The translations under genes were made by a program, and so were the position numbers. Positions 1-7,693 of a stretch of DNA of 42,891 bases are shown here, in pieces. Within the stretch, counting starts at the first letter, position 1. Each line of letters opens with the position of its first letter. Source of the stretch: Nanobdellati archaeon (GTDB lineage Archaea; Nanobdellota; Nanobdellia; UBA10117); NCBI GenBank assembly GCA_016182015.1, contig JACOYC010000011.1, forward strand, positions 1 through 42,891. The letters are read 5' to 3'. Under the pieces are notes generated by a model that was not told the DNA's origin, made no database searches, and saw nothing but the letters and a program-made list of their open reading frames with translations.

Positions 1-17
1 ATATATTATTTGGCACC

Positions 18-30
18 AAAAGTTATTTAA
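18..30 (+). promoter_or_regulatory. Likely BRE/TATA promoter of the first surface gene
   Basis: An AAAAGTTATTTAA box lies about 26-38 bases before the ATG at 56, which is the spacing of a leaderless archaeal promoter. Similar AAAAGTTA boxes occur before the genes at 23912 and 29288, so it is probably a shared BRE/TATA form and not a gene-specific operator. No ribosome binding site is visible before this ATG. Confidence 0.45.
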
Positions 31-55
31 GCATTCCTACTGCTCAAGTAAACAA

Positions 56-1939
56 ATGCCAATTCCTGTCCAGCAAGACATAATCGGCCACACCTACCGA
101 GATGCATGGCAGGCTGCAGGGGGCGCCCTGAAACAGAAAACACCAAAGGGACTAGAAAGTATTTTAGAAAATTTAGGCATCGATGAACATGCAATAGTTT
201 CCAGCGCGGATGAAGCCTGGTGGGTTTTGGCTGCGGCCAGTACATACGAACCAAACTCGGTTCACATGGCAGAGGCCAGCGATGTTTTTGGCGGCGGAAG
301 ATTTGTGTTTCCAGTTCCGGTTTATTTGGAAAGAGAGGAAAAGCCAGGCCTGCTGCAGCGTCTGAGGGAGAATCACCCATATTTGTATAAAGGGCTTGTT
401 GTCGCAACAGTCATTGGAACTATGGGCTTGGCCGCTGCTGCAGGTTTCACAATAGTAAAACACGCGGGCGCGCAGAATGAAACAGAATGCGATGCCAGCA
501 TACACAACGTAAGAATCGATAAGGATTTCAACGAATCGCGTTTAATAAATGATTGGGAAAGGCTTTCGGTTAAAGTACAGTACCAAGAGGAACTAAGCTG
601 CGATTTTTTGGGATGGGATGTATCTATTAAAGTTGTTTCAGATAATAATACATTAGATACATATCATAGCGGAATGACAACTTTTGTAAAAAAAGGAGCG
701 CATAACATGTCTGCAGCAGCCATACTCCCGATGGGCCAGACTTTCAAGCTAATAATCAGTAAAACATTGTGGCAGGCCAGCGGCCAGCCCAACATAACTG
801 TTAATTATGTTACAGATGTTTTTGTTCCTTACCCGGATAAAGTTGTCAAATGGGCAATAAATAATGCGCCGACACTAAGATTTGACTCGCGCGAAAAACA
901 TTTCCCAACAGATCCGTACGGCGACGGGGATGCAGATGTTAGCAATAATCCCGGCAACTGGCCGCAAAAGTTTTCTGGCAGGCCGGTAATTTTCTATTCA
1001 ATAACAGACAGCGCCTTGTACTTAAGTGATGATGCAACGGTACATCCCGAAGACTATAAAGATATTTTAGAAAGTAAGGTGTATGTCCAGTACTGGGCGC
1101 ACTACGTCTGGAACGAGTGGCGCGGAACGGATAAGCACAGACTAGACAATGAACTTATAGTAAAAGAAGTTGACAGGCAGACAGGCGAAGTCACAAGAAC
1201 ATCGATGAGCATGCATATCTGGAACAATGTTTATGATGGAAATGTTTCTACCGCGTATGTTGAAAATGGCAGCCATGGCATGTCAAAAGACGGAAAGAGC
1301 TTTTTCTTGGAAGATTTTTCAACTGTTGGCATTACACTTACGCCAGATGATTACGAAATCAAACCGCTAAGCGTAATGGGAAAATATTATAAGCAGGATT
1401 TTCCTGGCGAGCGCGGAAGGTTTCCGGGGGCGCAGGAGAGGCACTCCCATCCGGAAATTGCATTTCAGGCATTTAATCTGCCAAACTCCATGAAGTTCAG
1501 CATACAGGACAGCCCGAATCTGGAATTAGTTTTGAAAAATCCAAATGTTGCGGCTGTCCAGCAGGGCGAGACAGTTTATGCGGCAAACAACATCGGCGAG
1601 GGCTTCCTCAATGGTATAGAATTTAAAACTACTGGCGTGCGGGAAGAAAATTATCGCGCAAAAGTTGAAGTTGGATACAGAAACGGGACAAAAAACGCAG
1701 AGGTTGTTTTGAGCATAAAGCCGGACCAGTCCCAGTATTTTCAGGCAAATGAAAGCGGATTAGAACTTGATAAAGATGGCGATGGGATTAAAGAAACACA
1801 TATCCAGTACTCTTCAGGCCAGCCGGCCAGCCCACCCGGTTTGCTGGAAAAAATCCTTGTTGCCTGCACAGCAGCCGGCGGCGCAATAGCAGGAATTTTT
1901 GGTTTTAGACGGTGGCACAGAAAGCGGAAAAGTTTATAA
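56..1939 (+). CDS. Membrane-anchored surface protein, 627 aa, unknown family
   Basis: I do not recognise a named family. The protein has a soluble N-terminal domain of about 110 residues, a hydrophobic helix at about 112-133, an exported part of some 460 residues rich in polar and aromatic residues, and a second hydrophobic helix at about 598-616 followed by a basic tail (RRWHRKRK). Both ends would therefore be cytosolic, with a large extracellular loop. The N-terminal domain is clearly related to that of the reverse-strand gene ending at 15971: both share YEPN near residue 65, an E-KPG-L-RL---HP stretch just before the membrane helix, and the same overall length. A D-x-D-x-D-G run near residue 572 could bind calcium. 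It is the first gene of the window and precedes two membrane proteins in the same direction, 31 bases before the next start. A role in a surface-attachment machine is inferred from neighbours only. Confidence 0.7.
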   Translation: MPIPVQQDIIGHTYRDAWQAAGGALKQKTPKGLESILENLGIDEHAIVSSADEAWWVLAAASTYEPNSVHMAEASDVFGGGRFVFPVPVYLEREEKPGLLQRLRENHPYLYKGLVVATVIGTMGLAAAAGFTIVKHAGAQNETECDASIHNVRIDKDFNESRLINDWERLSVKVQYQEELSCDFLGWDVSIKVVSDNNTLDTYHSGMTTFVKKGAHNMSAAAILPMGQTFKLIISKTLWQASGQPNITVNYVTDVFVPYPDKVVKWAINNAPTLRFDSREKHFPTDPYGDGDADVSNNPGNWPQKFSGRPVIFYSITDSALYLSDDATVHPEDYKDILESKVYVQYWAHYVWNEWRGTDKHRLDNELIVKEVDRQTGEVTRTSMSMHIWNNVYDGNVSTAYVENGSHGMSKDGKSFFLEDFSTVGITLTPDDYEIKPLSVMGKYYKQDFPGERGRFPGAQERHSHPEIAFQAFNLPNSMKFSIQDSPNLELVLKNPNVAAVQQGETVYAANNIGEGFLNGIEFKTTGVREENYRAKVEVGYRNGTKNAEVVLSIKPDQSQYFQANESGLELDKDGDGIKETHIQYSSGQPASPPGLLEKILVACTAAGGAIAGIFGFRRWHRKRKSL

Positions 1940-1970
1940 ACAGCAATACAAATTAATATCTGAGGTAAAA

Positions 1971-2612
1971 ATGGTCTCTGGCTTTTTAGCCCAAGCAGCA
2001 GGGGAAACAGCCCAGGCATTTCCGACTACAGTATCACAGGTTACCGGCGTTGCGCCGCTTGATAATGTTATCGCGCTTTTGCAGCAGTTTGGATTCTTCC
2101 GTGTTGTCCTGCCGTTCTTGTTAGTTTTTGCACTATTTTACGGCGTGTTATTAAAAACCGGAGTTCTGGGCGAGCCTGACAAACCATGGGTAAAATCAGT
2201 AACTGCAATAATAAGTTTGGCGGCAGCATTTTTTGTGATTGGCTACACGCCAGTTGTTGATGCGCTCGTAGTGTTTATACCACAGGCCGCTTTCCTGCTC
2301 GTCATCGCACTAATAGTTCTAATGGTGTTTGCATTTTTCGGTTTTAAAACAGAATCAGTTCTCGGAGATCAAAAACCGTGGACTTGGGCGCTGGTAATTC
2401 CAGTGATTTTGATTGTGATTGCGATGGTAGGCGCTGCCGCAGGCAAGAACATCCCCGTCCTGTCGGGGCTTACGCAGTTTTTAATTGGCCAGGGGGCGCC
2501 ATTCGAGCTAACGCCAGACACGCAGGCACTTTTGCTCGGCCTTGGCTTGATAATTGGCCTGCCATTAGTGATAGTTTATATTGTTCTGAAGAGTTCTAGC
2601 GGCGAAGATTGA
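1971..2612 (+). CDS. Multi-pass membrane protein, 213 aa
   Basis: About six hydrophobic segments fill the protein; the only clear soluble part is the first 25 residues. The ATG at 1971 is chosen because GAGGT lies 5-9 bases upstream, whereas the longer open frame from 1899 would overlap the preceding gene. The next gene (2712) encodes a protein of the same build: both have a near N-terminal QFGFFR/KLGFYQ-x-V-x-P segment, a LFYGVL/MMYGLL segment with L-T/K-x-x-F/V-G-E after it, and a central charged turn. The two are therefore tandem paralogues. I do not recognise the family. Given the ATPase and platform genes downstream, they may be additional inner-membrane parts of the pilus machine, but this rests on position only. 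Confidence 0.7.
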   Translation: MVSGFLAQAAGETAQAFPTTVSQVTGVAPLDNVIALLQQFGFFRVVLPFLLVFALFYGVLLKTGVLGEPDKPWVKSVTAIISLAAAFFVIGYTPVVDALVVFIPQAAFLLVIALIVLMVFAFFGFKTESVLGDQKPWTWALVIPVILIVIAMVGAAAGKNIPVLSGLTQFLIGQGAPFELTPDTQALLLGLGLIIGLPLVIVYIVLKSSSGED

Positions 2613-2711
2613 TAGCACAGCTGTATATTGCCAGCCGCATCGCTAATATAACACAAAAATTACAAAGCAGGGCAGGCAAAGATTTATATTCTATCTATTA
2701 AATAAATAAAC

Positions 2712-3290
2712 ATGGCCGCGTTGATTGATGCAGTTGGCATACTTAGCAAGCTGGGTTTCTACCAGACAGTCTTCCCTTGGCTATTAGTTACTGCTATGAT
2801 GTATGGCCTGCTGACAAGATACAAGTTTTTCGGCGAAAAGTCAGGCACGATAAACATAATCATCGCTTCGGTTGTCGGTCTAGTATTTATCTCATTCATC
2901 AAGGCCTCGCTGTTTTTGCAGAATGTCCTGCCGTTCATAACAGCATTTATCATCATGTTGTTTTTCCTTGTAATGATTTTCCTTTTTGTTGGCGTGAAAG
3001 AGGAGACAATAGGCGAGGCGTTCAAACAGCCCTCGCTTTACTGGCCGCTCATAATGATTTTTCTTATTTTCACGTTTATAGTAATCCCGCAGATATTTCC
3101 CGAGCTGGCAATCGGCGCGAATCCCGAGCTTGCCGCCCAGTTGAACTATACAGCTGACCAGAAGCCGCAGGACGTTTTGTTCCAGCAGTCCCTCGGTGTA
3201 ATATTCAGCCCAAAAGTGGTCGGCCTCTCGATAATGATTCTGATTTTTGCTGTCGGAACTTATTTTATAACAAGGGAACAGATAAGTTAA
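2712..3290 (+). CDS. Multi-pass membrane protein, 192 aa, paralogue of the preceding gene
   Basis: About five to six hydrophobic helices, with a polar loop at about residues 135-160 (NPELAAQLNYTADQKPQD) probably exposed. It shares the start of the first helix (KLGFYQTVFPWLL against QFGFFRVVLPFLL) and the following MMYGLLTRYKFFGEK turn with the 213-residue neighbour. The 99 bases before it contain an A/T-rich TTATATTCTATCTATTAAATAAATAA stretch (given in part only) that can serve as its own promoter. The gene ends 11 bases before the end of the convergent gene at 3301, so it is the last gene of its transcript. Function unknown. Confidence 0.7.
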   Translation: MAALIDAVGILSKLGFYQTVFPWLLVTAMMYGLLTRYKFFGEKSGTINIIIASVVGLVFISFIKASLFLQNVLPFITAFIIMLFFLVMIFLFVGVKEETIGEAFKQPSLYWPLIMIFLIFTFIVIPQIFPELAIGANPELAAQLNYTADQKPQDVLFQQSLGVIFSPKVVGLSIMILIFAVGTYFITREQIS

Positions 3291-3300
3291 AGAGTTAGGT

Positions 3301-3630
3301 TTACGTAAATGCCCGTTTTATTTCTGAGATTATTTTATTAAACTCCGCATCGAGATTGTTGAGCACCGGTATTTTTCTAAGCCTGTGCCTCGACCTAAAA
3401 AAGGATTCAATGTTGCGCTCGCTAGTCATAAAATCCACTAATTTGCTAATGCTTTGCAGGTAAGGCCTTGGATGTTTGCTTATTTCAAGAAGCGCCAGAA
3501 GTCTTGCCCTTAAATCAGGATCGGCGCCCTTCCTCATGGAATTAGTTCCCAAAATAAAGAATATTTTATTGCGCACTATGTTGTACGCCCTCCTCATCTG
3601 GCCTTCCAACCATTTTGCATTTACAGCCAT
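3301..3630 (-). CDS. Hypothetical basic helical protein, 109 aa
   Basis: A small, basic, mostly alpha-helical protein without membrane segments or cysteines. It is the last of three reverse-strand genes (4927 to 3301) whose stops and starts touch: its ATG at 3630 shares a base with the end of the proline-rich protein gene. Translational coupling suggests that it works with the two coiled-coil proteins upstream. No family is recognised. It might be a cytosolic partner of the ATPase encoded divergently at 5114; this is an inference from gene order. Confidence 0.6.
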   Translation of the reverse strand: MAVNAKWLEGQMRRAYNIVRNKIFFILGTNSMRKGADPDLRARLLALLEISKHPRPYLQSISKLVDFMTSERNIESFFRSRHRLRKIPVLNNLDAEFNKIISEIKRAFT

Positions 3631-4436
3631 TATTTGCTACCTTTTTCCTTCTTCTTTTTTTCAACTAACGCCTGCAGCTCTTTGATATTTGCGGTGAATT
3701 GCGGCATCACTGTCTGAAAAATCTTCTGCATAGCCTTTAATTCGGTGCTGACATCAGAAATTCCCTTTGAGTACTCATCCATTTTTGCCATGACAGATTT
3801 TTCAACGCCGTCCATCTTTCCGCGCAGCTTGTCAATCTCATCTACAAGCCAGTTCATTTTTCCTTCAGCATCATCGCGCCATTTTTGCACCGATTCAAAA
3901 TCTTTTTTAAATTTAGACCATTTCTCCGCGATTATTGATTCTGAAATCTGTTGTATGTCTTCTGTGAGAAGTGTGACAACTTCATCACGATGCTGCTCCT
4001 GCATGCTCGGCGGTGGCGGCGGTCTTGGCATGCCGGGCGGTATCTGCGGAAAGCCCTGCGGAGTTTCAAAGCCCGCGCCCTGCATAAACTCGCCGGCCCG
4101 CAGTTCTGCAAGAATAGTGTCTGCCGGATAGCCCTCGGTTTTTAATCGGGACGCGATTTGATTGTTGTTGAAGCCCCGGCCGCGCAGTTCCGAAATTCTT
4201 TGCTTAATCTGCGGCATCTCCGGGTTTGGTATAAAAATAGGGGTATGTGGAATCTGCCAGACTGGCGGCACCGGCGGCTCCAGGCCTTCTAGCGGCGGGC
4301 CCATTGGCTCGCCCGAATCATTGGGCGGCTGGCCAAACATTGGCGGCGGAGGAATTGGAGGCAGGCCAGGCGGTGGCGGCGGAATACCAAGCGGATACTC
4401 GTCTTCCTTTTTCTTTTTGTTTCCGAAAAGCGCCAT
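3630..4436 (-). CDS. Cytosolic proline-rich / coiled-coil protein, 268 aa
   Basis: The protein starts with a short basic stretch (FGNKKKK), then a proline-rich segment to about residue 72 with PPPPP runs. A small helical motif follows at 76-112 (I-x3-I-x6-G-F-x4-I-x3-L-x3-G-Y), then a second proline stretch at about 125-145 and a long helical, probably coiled-coil, part from about 150 to the lysine-rich end. The 76-112 motif matches two copies in the cytosolic tail of the 764-residue surface protein at 30999. No signal peptide or membrane helix is present. It overlaps the neighbouring genes by one base on each side. By analogy, soluble coiled-coil proteins act as cytosolic ring or motor adaptors in archaella (FlaC/D/E), but no sequence match to those is visible, so the role is inference. 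Confidence 0.65.
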   Translation of the reverse strand: MALFGNKKKKEDEYPLGIPPPPPGLPPIPPPPMFGQPPNDSGEPMGPPLEGLEPPVPPVWQIPHTPIFIPNPEMPQIKQRISELRGRGFNNNQIASRLKTEGYPADTILAELRAGEFMQGAGFETPQGFPQIPPGMPRPPPPPSMQEQHRDEVVTLLTEDIQQISESIIAEKWSKFKKDFESVQKWRDDAEGKMNWLVDEIDKLRGKMDGVEKSVMAKMDEYSKGISDVSTELKAMQKIFQTVMPQFTANIKELQALVEKKKKEKGSK

Positions 4437-4927
4437 TATGCCTTCACCCTTACTTTTAAGTCTGTCAGTATATTTTTTACAACAGTTTCAATCTCGCTTC
4501 GGGTTACAAAGTTCATCGGCTGCCACAGGCTTACATATCTTTCCAGAATCTTAACTTCTTCGCGCGAGGCAAGCTCTTCAAGCCGCTTCGCCAGCCTTTC
4601 TGTTACATTCTTAAGCGCGTCAAAATCCCCGCGCAGCGCCTGAATGCCGCTTTCAGTTTCTTTTACTTCTTCAACAACAGTCTTGTGTTTCTCAACCAGC
4701 GAATTATCAAGCAGTTCGATGTGCCCGCGCAGCGCCTCAATCCTGTCTTCAACAAGTTTTAGCCTTGCAGAAACAGAGGACAGCTGTCCGCGCAGCTCAG
4801 TTCTTATTGCACTGGCATCAATCTGTTGCTTGGGTTGGAACTGTGCCAGCAAGGGCGGTGGCTGGCTTGGCGGCTGAAACGAAGAAGGGTAGGACTGCAT
4901 CTGTTGTTGTGTACTAAAGTCGGCCAT
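4436..4927 (-). CDS. Cytosolic coiled-coil protein, 163 aa
   Basis: The first gene of the three-gene reverse operon. The first 35 residues are Gln/Pro-rich (QPPSQPPP), residues about 40-125 form heptad-like coiled coil (ELRGQL, KLVEDRIEALRG, LRGDFDALKNV), and the end has a folded-looking segment with ILERYVSLWQPMNFVTRSE. No membrane helix. Its start is 186 bases from the divergent ATPase start at 5114; the space between holds a low-complexity repeat and must carry both promoters. The coiled coil and the location beside a secretion ATPase make a cytosolic assembly partner plausible, but the family is not recognised. Confidence 0.65.
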   Translation of the reverse strand: MADFSTQQQMQSYPSSFQPPSQPPPLLAQFQPKQQIDASAIRTELRGQLSSVSARLKLVEDRIEALRGHIELLDNSLVEKHKTVVEEVKETESGIQALRGDFDALKNVTERLAKRLEELASREEVKILERYVSLWQPMNFVTRSEIETVVKNILTDLKVRVKA

Positions 4928-4990
4928 GCTTATACATTTATAGCCGAATATAAAAAGCTATTGGAAAGTGTGCCTTGCTGAAAGGTGGTT

Positions 4991-5050
4991 AGGTATTTAG
5001 TTTTTGGTCTTCTGTCTTCAGTCCTCGGTTTTTGGTTATTGGTATTTGGT
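4991..5050. repeat. ACCAAAGAC-type low-complexity repeat (copy 1), reverse orientation
   Basis: The reverse strand reads as a series of CCAAATACC, CCAAAAACC, GAGGACTGAAGACAG and AGAAGACC units. The same string of units recurs at 37061-37128 inside a zinc-ribbon protein gene. Here it fills the space between the divergent coiled-coil operon and the secretion ATPase gene. It does not look like a promoter or an RNA. Confidence 0.6.
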
Positions 5051-5113
5051 ACCAGGCTTTTAGCAGAGCCGGAAATTGTTAAAACTTTTAAACAGGTATT
5101 TACAGTATTTAAC

Positions 5114-7402
5114 ATGGCCACCGAACAAAAGCCAGAGCCAGCGCAGTACAAGCTAGCCCATGAAGGTTCGGATCGTGTGTTAAAGTTTGACTACGAAGCT
5201 GAAACCCGTGCACCTTCAATCGAAGATGATGAAGTTACAATGACGCGCGTGTTTGATGCGCTTCTTGAGGCTGGTGATGTAACGCGTGTTTCTTTTTTAC
5301 AGCGCGAGGAGTTTTCGTATGATTACTCACAAATAAAACTTCTGACTGAGCTTACGCGGGTTTACAAGAAATTAGTGGAGGAGGAAAATATTCTTGACAT
5401 CAGCGGGCTGACCGGCCCGGAGTGCGAACGCTTCTACCCCGGCTGGCTTGATTTTTTGAGGCATAACGTCCTGCTCGGCATAAAATCAGATCCGGTTGGC
5501 TCTTTTGTGAATATAAAGCGGCAGATACGGGAAGAGCTGTTAAAACAGAGAAATCCGCCGCTTCCAGAATATCCGGCCTGCGGCCGCGCTTACTTGGTTT
5601 TGCTGCAGCACGCCGCAGACATGATGGAAACCTCAAAGCTGATACAGATTGCCGAACCAAACCTTGATGGCTATGCGCCCGGAAATCGCGATGTCTACGC
5701 GAAAATTTTCAAGCCGTCCATCCGCCCGTTGTTTATGTATACAAAAGCGGTTACCGACTACCCGGCAGGCGCGGTTGAGCTTGAGGCATATAAAATCAGC
5801 GGGGATTCGCAGGTGCTGATACTTAAGACCGCGCATGACATTCGCCCGGTTTATCATCTTTCGCCGCCGGAATTCAGGCTGGCCGAGGATAAGTATGCGC
5901 TCCTGACAGAAGCCAAGGCAGTTCTTGCAGAGCATAAACCGCAGAGAGAGGAATTTCTTCAGATAGAACGGACGCGGGAAATATTTTTTAACATCTCGCG
6001 GGATCTGATAAAAGACCTTGCACGTTCAAAGGGCCTGAAACTGAATTATAAAGAGACTGAGGAGCTGGCCCGTATACTTGTCCGCTACACGATCGGCTTT
6101 GGCCTGATAGAAATCCTGCTTACCGACGCGAATATACAGGATATTTCACTGAACGCCCCGGTTGGTTCGTCGCCAATTTCTATTATCCATGCAGATTATG
6201 GGGAATGCAGGACTAACGTCGTGCCGGCGCACCGCGAGGCTGAGAGCTGGGCAACAAAATTGAGGTTGATTTCTGGCAGGCCGTTTGACGAAGCAAATCC
6301 CGTTCTTGACACTGAGCTTCTTGTTCCCGGCGGGCGTGCAAGGGTTGCAGCAATCCAGCAGCCGCTTTCGCCTTCAGGCATCGCATTTGCTTTTCGCAGG
6401 CATAGGGAAAAGCCGTGGACGCTCCCGCTATTTATGCAGCAAAAGATGCTCACGCCGCTCGCAGCCGGCCTGATTAGTTTTTTGGTGGATAATGCAAGGA
6501 CTGTTTTAATTGCAGGGACAAGAAGTGCAGGAAAAACATCATTACTTGGCGCGCTCATGGTTGAGATAATGCGCTCGAGCAGGATTCTCACTGTTGAAGA
6601 TACACTGGAACTTCCGGTTGCGCAGTTGAAAAAACTCAACTATGATTTGCAGTCTATGAAAGCCCGTTCTGTAATAACCGGGGCAGAAGCTGAATTGCCA
6701 GCGGAGCAGGCCATCAGGACGGCACTCAGGCTTGGCGACTCAGCACTCATAATCGGCGAAGTCCGCTCGGTAGAGGCAAAGGCGCTTTATGAAGCGATGC
6801 GCGTAGGCGCGCTTGCAAAGGTTGTTGCAGGCACAATCCACGGTGATTCACCCTACTCTGTTTTCGACCGCGTGGTCAATGACCTTGGTGTTCCAAAAAC
6901 AAGCTTTAAGGCAACGGATATAATACTGGTTGCAAACCCAGTTACAGATCCGTCAGGCCTGCGCTCATTCCGCAGGCTCGTGCAGGTTGCAGAGGTGCGG
7001 AAGCACTGGACTGAAGACCCGCTGGCAGAAAAGGGATTTGCAGATCTCATGACATACGATGCAAAAAACGATTTGCTGGCCCCGACAGATGTTTTGCTCG
7101 AAGGCGAGTCAGAAGTCCTGAAGTCCGCTGGCCTGCGCGTGAAGGAGTTTGCCGGCAACTGGGATGGCATCTGGAAAAATATAGAGCTTCGTGCAAAAGT
7201 AAAGCAGGCAATTTTGGATATTTCGGAAAAGGCAGGCAATCCGGACTTGCTCGAAGCCCCATTTGTTGTAAAGGCAAATGATCAGTTTCACATTATTTCT
7301 GACAAGGTAGCGCAGGAAGTCGGCACGACAGAAGCGGACAGGGTTTTCGCAATCTGGAATGATTGGCTGAAGATGGAAGTAAAACGGCACCAAAACATTT
7401 AA
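5114..7402 (+). CDS. Type II/IV secretion (TadA/GspE2-type) ATPase, 762 aa
   Basis: This is the motor ATPase of an archaeal pilus or Tad-like system; family members form hexamers at the cytosolic face and drive subunit assembly through a TadC/FlaJ membrane platform. The Walker A motif GTRSAGKTS is at about residues 467-475 and the Walker B region ALIIGEVRS at about 541-549. The Asp box (TVEDTLELP) lies between them and the His box (AGTIHGDSPYSVFDRVV) after them. The roughly 290-residue N-terminal region and a C-terminal extension of about 130 residues are typical of archaeal members. I chose ATG 5114 because TATA-like ATTTA/TATTTAAC sequence and the divergent gene lie upstream; extending to 4985 would translate the low-complexity repeat. 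The gene is followed by the small DNA-binding-like gene and the platform gene. It is not FlaI: no FlaH homologue lies beside it. Confidence 0.93.
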   Translation: MATEQKPEPAQYKLAHEGSDRVLKFDYEAETRAPSIEDDEVTMTRVFDALLEAGDVTRVSFLQREEFSYDYSQIKLLTELTRVYKKLVEEENILDISGLTGPECERFYPGWLDFLRHNVLLGIKSDPVGSFVNIKRQIREELLKQRNPPLPEYPACGRAYLVLLQHAADMMETSKLIQIAEPNLDGYAPGNRDVYAKIFKPSIRPLFMYTKAVTDYPAGAVELEAYKISGDSQVLILKTAHDIRPVYHLSPPEFRLAEDKYALLTEAKAVLAEHKPQREEFLQIERTREIFFNISRDLIKDLARSKGLKLNYKETEELARILVRYTIGFGLIEILLTDANIQDISLNAPVGSSPISIIHADYGECRTNVVPAHREAESWATKLRLISGRPFDEANPVLDTELLVPGGRARVAAIQQPLSPSGIAFAFRRHREKPWTLPLFMQQKMLTPLAAGLISFLVDNARTVLIAGTRSAGKTSLLGALMVEIMRSSRILTVEDTLELPVAQLKKLNYDLQSMKARSVITGAEAELPAEQAIRTALRLGDSALIIGEVRSVEAKALYEAMRVGALAKVVAGTIHGDSPYSVFDRVVNDLGVPKTSFKATDIILVANPVTDPSGLRSFRRLVQVAEVRKHWTEDPLAEKGFADLMTYDAKNDLLAPTDVLLEGESEVLKSAGLRVKEFAGNWDGIWKNIELRAKVKQAILDISEKAGNPDLLEAPFVVKANDQFHIISDKVAQEVGTTEADRVFAIWNDWLKMEVKRHQNI

Positions 7403-7440
7403 AAGTGACCAAAAGTTACTATTTATAACTAAAAGTTACT
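7401..7440 (+). promoter_or_regulatory. Three direct AAAAGTKACY repeats before the RHH-like gene
   Basis: AAAAGTGACC (7401-7410), AAAAGTTACT (7411-7420) and AAAAGTTACT (7431-7440) lie in register at 10-base steps, with a TATA-like ATTTATAACT in the remaining slot (7421-7430). The start codon of the RHH-like gene follows at 7445. Helically phased repeats around a TATA box suggest an operator, possibly for autoregulation. The caveat is that AAAAGTTA boxes precede other genes here as plain promoter elements. Confidence 0.5.
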
Positions 7441-7444
7441 TAAA

Positions 7445-7693
7445 ATGCACAGCATCAAAAAAGAACTCGCCCGCGAAGCCAAAAAGATAGCAAAAGCCTT
7501 TGCACAGCCAGAAATATCGGCCAGGCCAGTCAAGTTAGATGCCGAGCTTTACAGTGGAATAGTAAAGATTATCTCAAAAAAAGATTTTAAGTACCGCTAT
7601 ACGAGCATATCTGCATTTGTTAATGAAGCAGTTTATGAAAAAATAAAATCATTAAACGTGGCAGGAACAAAACTGAAGCTGGTAAAACTATAA
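7445..7693 (+). CDS. Ribbon-helix-helix-like small protein, 82 aa
   Basis: The central part reads RPVKLDAELYSGIVKII, a gap, then YTSISAFVNEAVYEKI. This is the strand (RPVKLD), helix 1 and helix 2 (S-x-S-x-F-V-x-E-A) layout of Arc/MetJ/CopG-type DNA-binding proteins. The basic N-terminal 30 residues could also touch DNA. Its stop overlaps the start of the platform gene (TAATG at 7691-7695), so it is coupled to the secretion machine. The repeats directly upstream could be its own binding site. The fold assignment is by pattern only. Confidence 0.6.
   Translation: MHSIKKELAREAKKIAKAFAQPEISARPVKLDAELYSGIVKIISKKDFKYRYTSISAFVNEAVYEKIKSLNVAGTKLKLVKL

Noticed and set aside
4162-4554. Gly/Pro-rich forward open frame opposite the proline-rich gene
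   Set aside because: It is the complement of a proline-rich coding stretch, has no start signal, and spans the junction of two coupled reverse genes.
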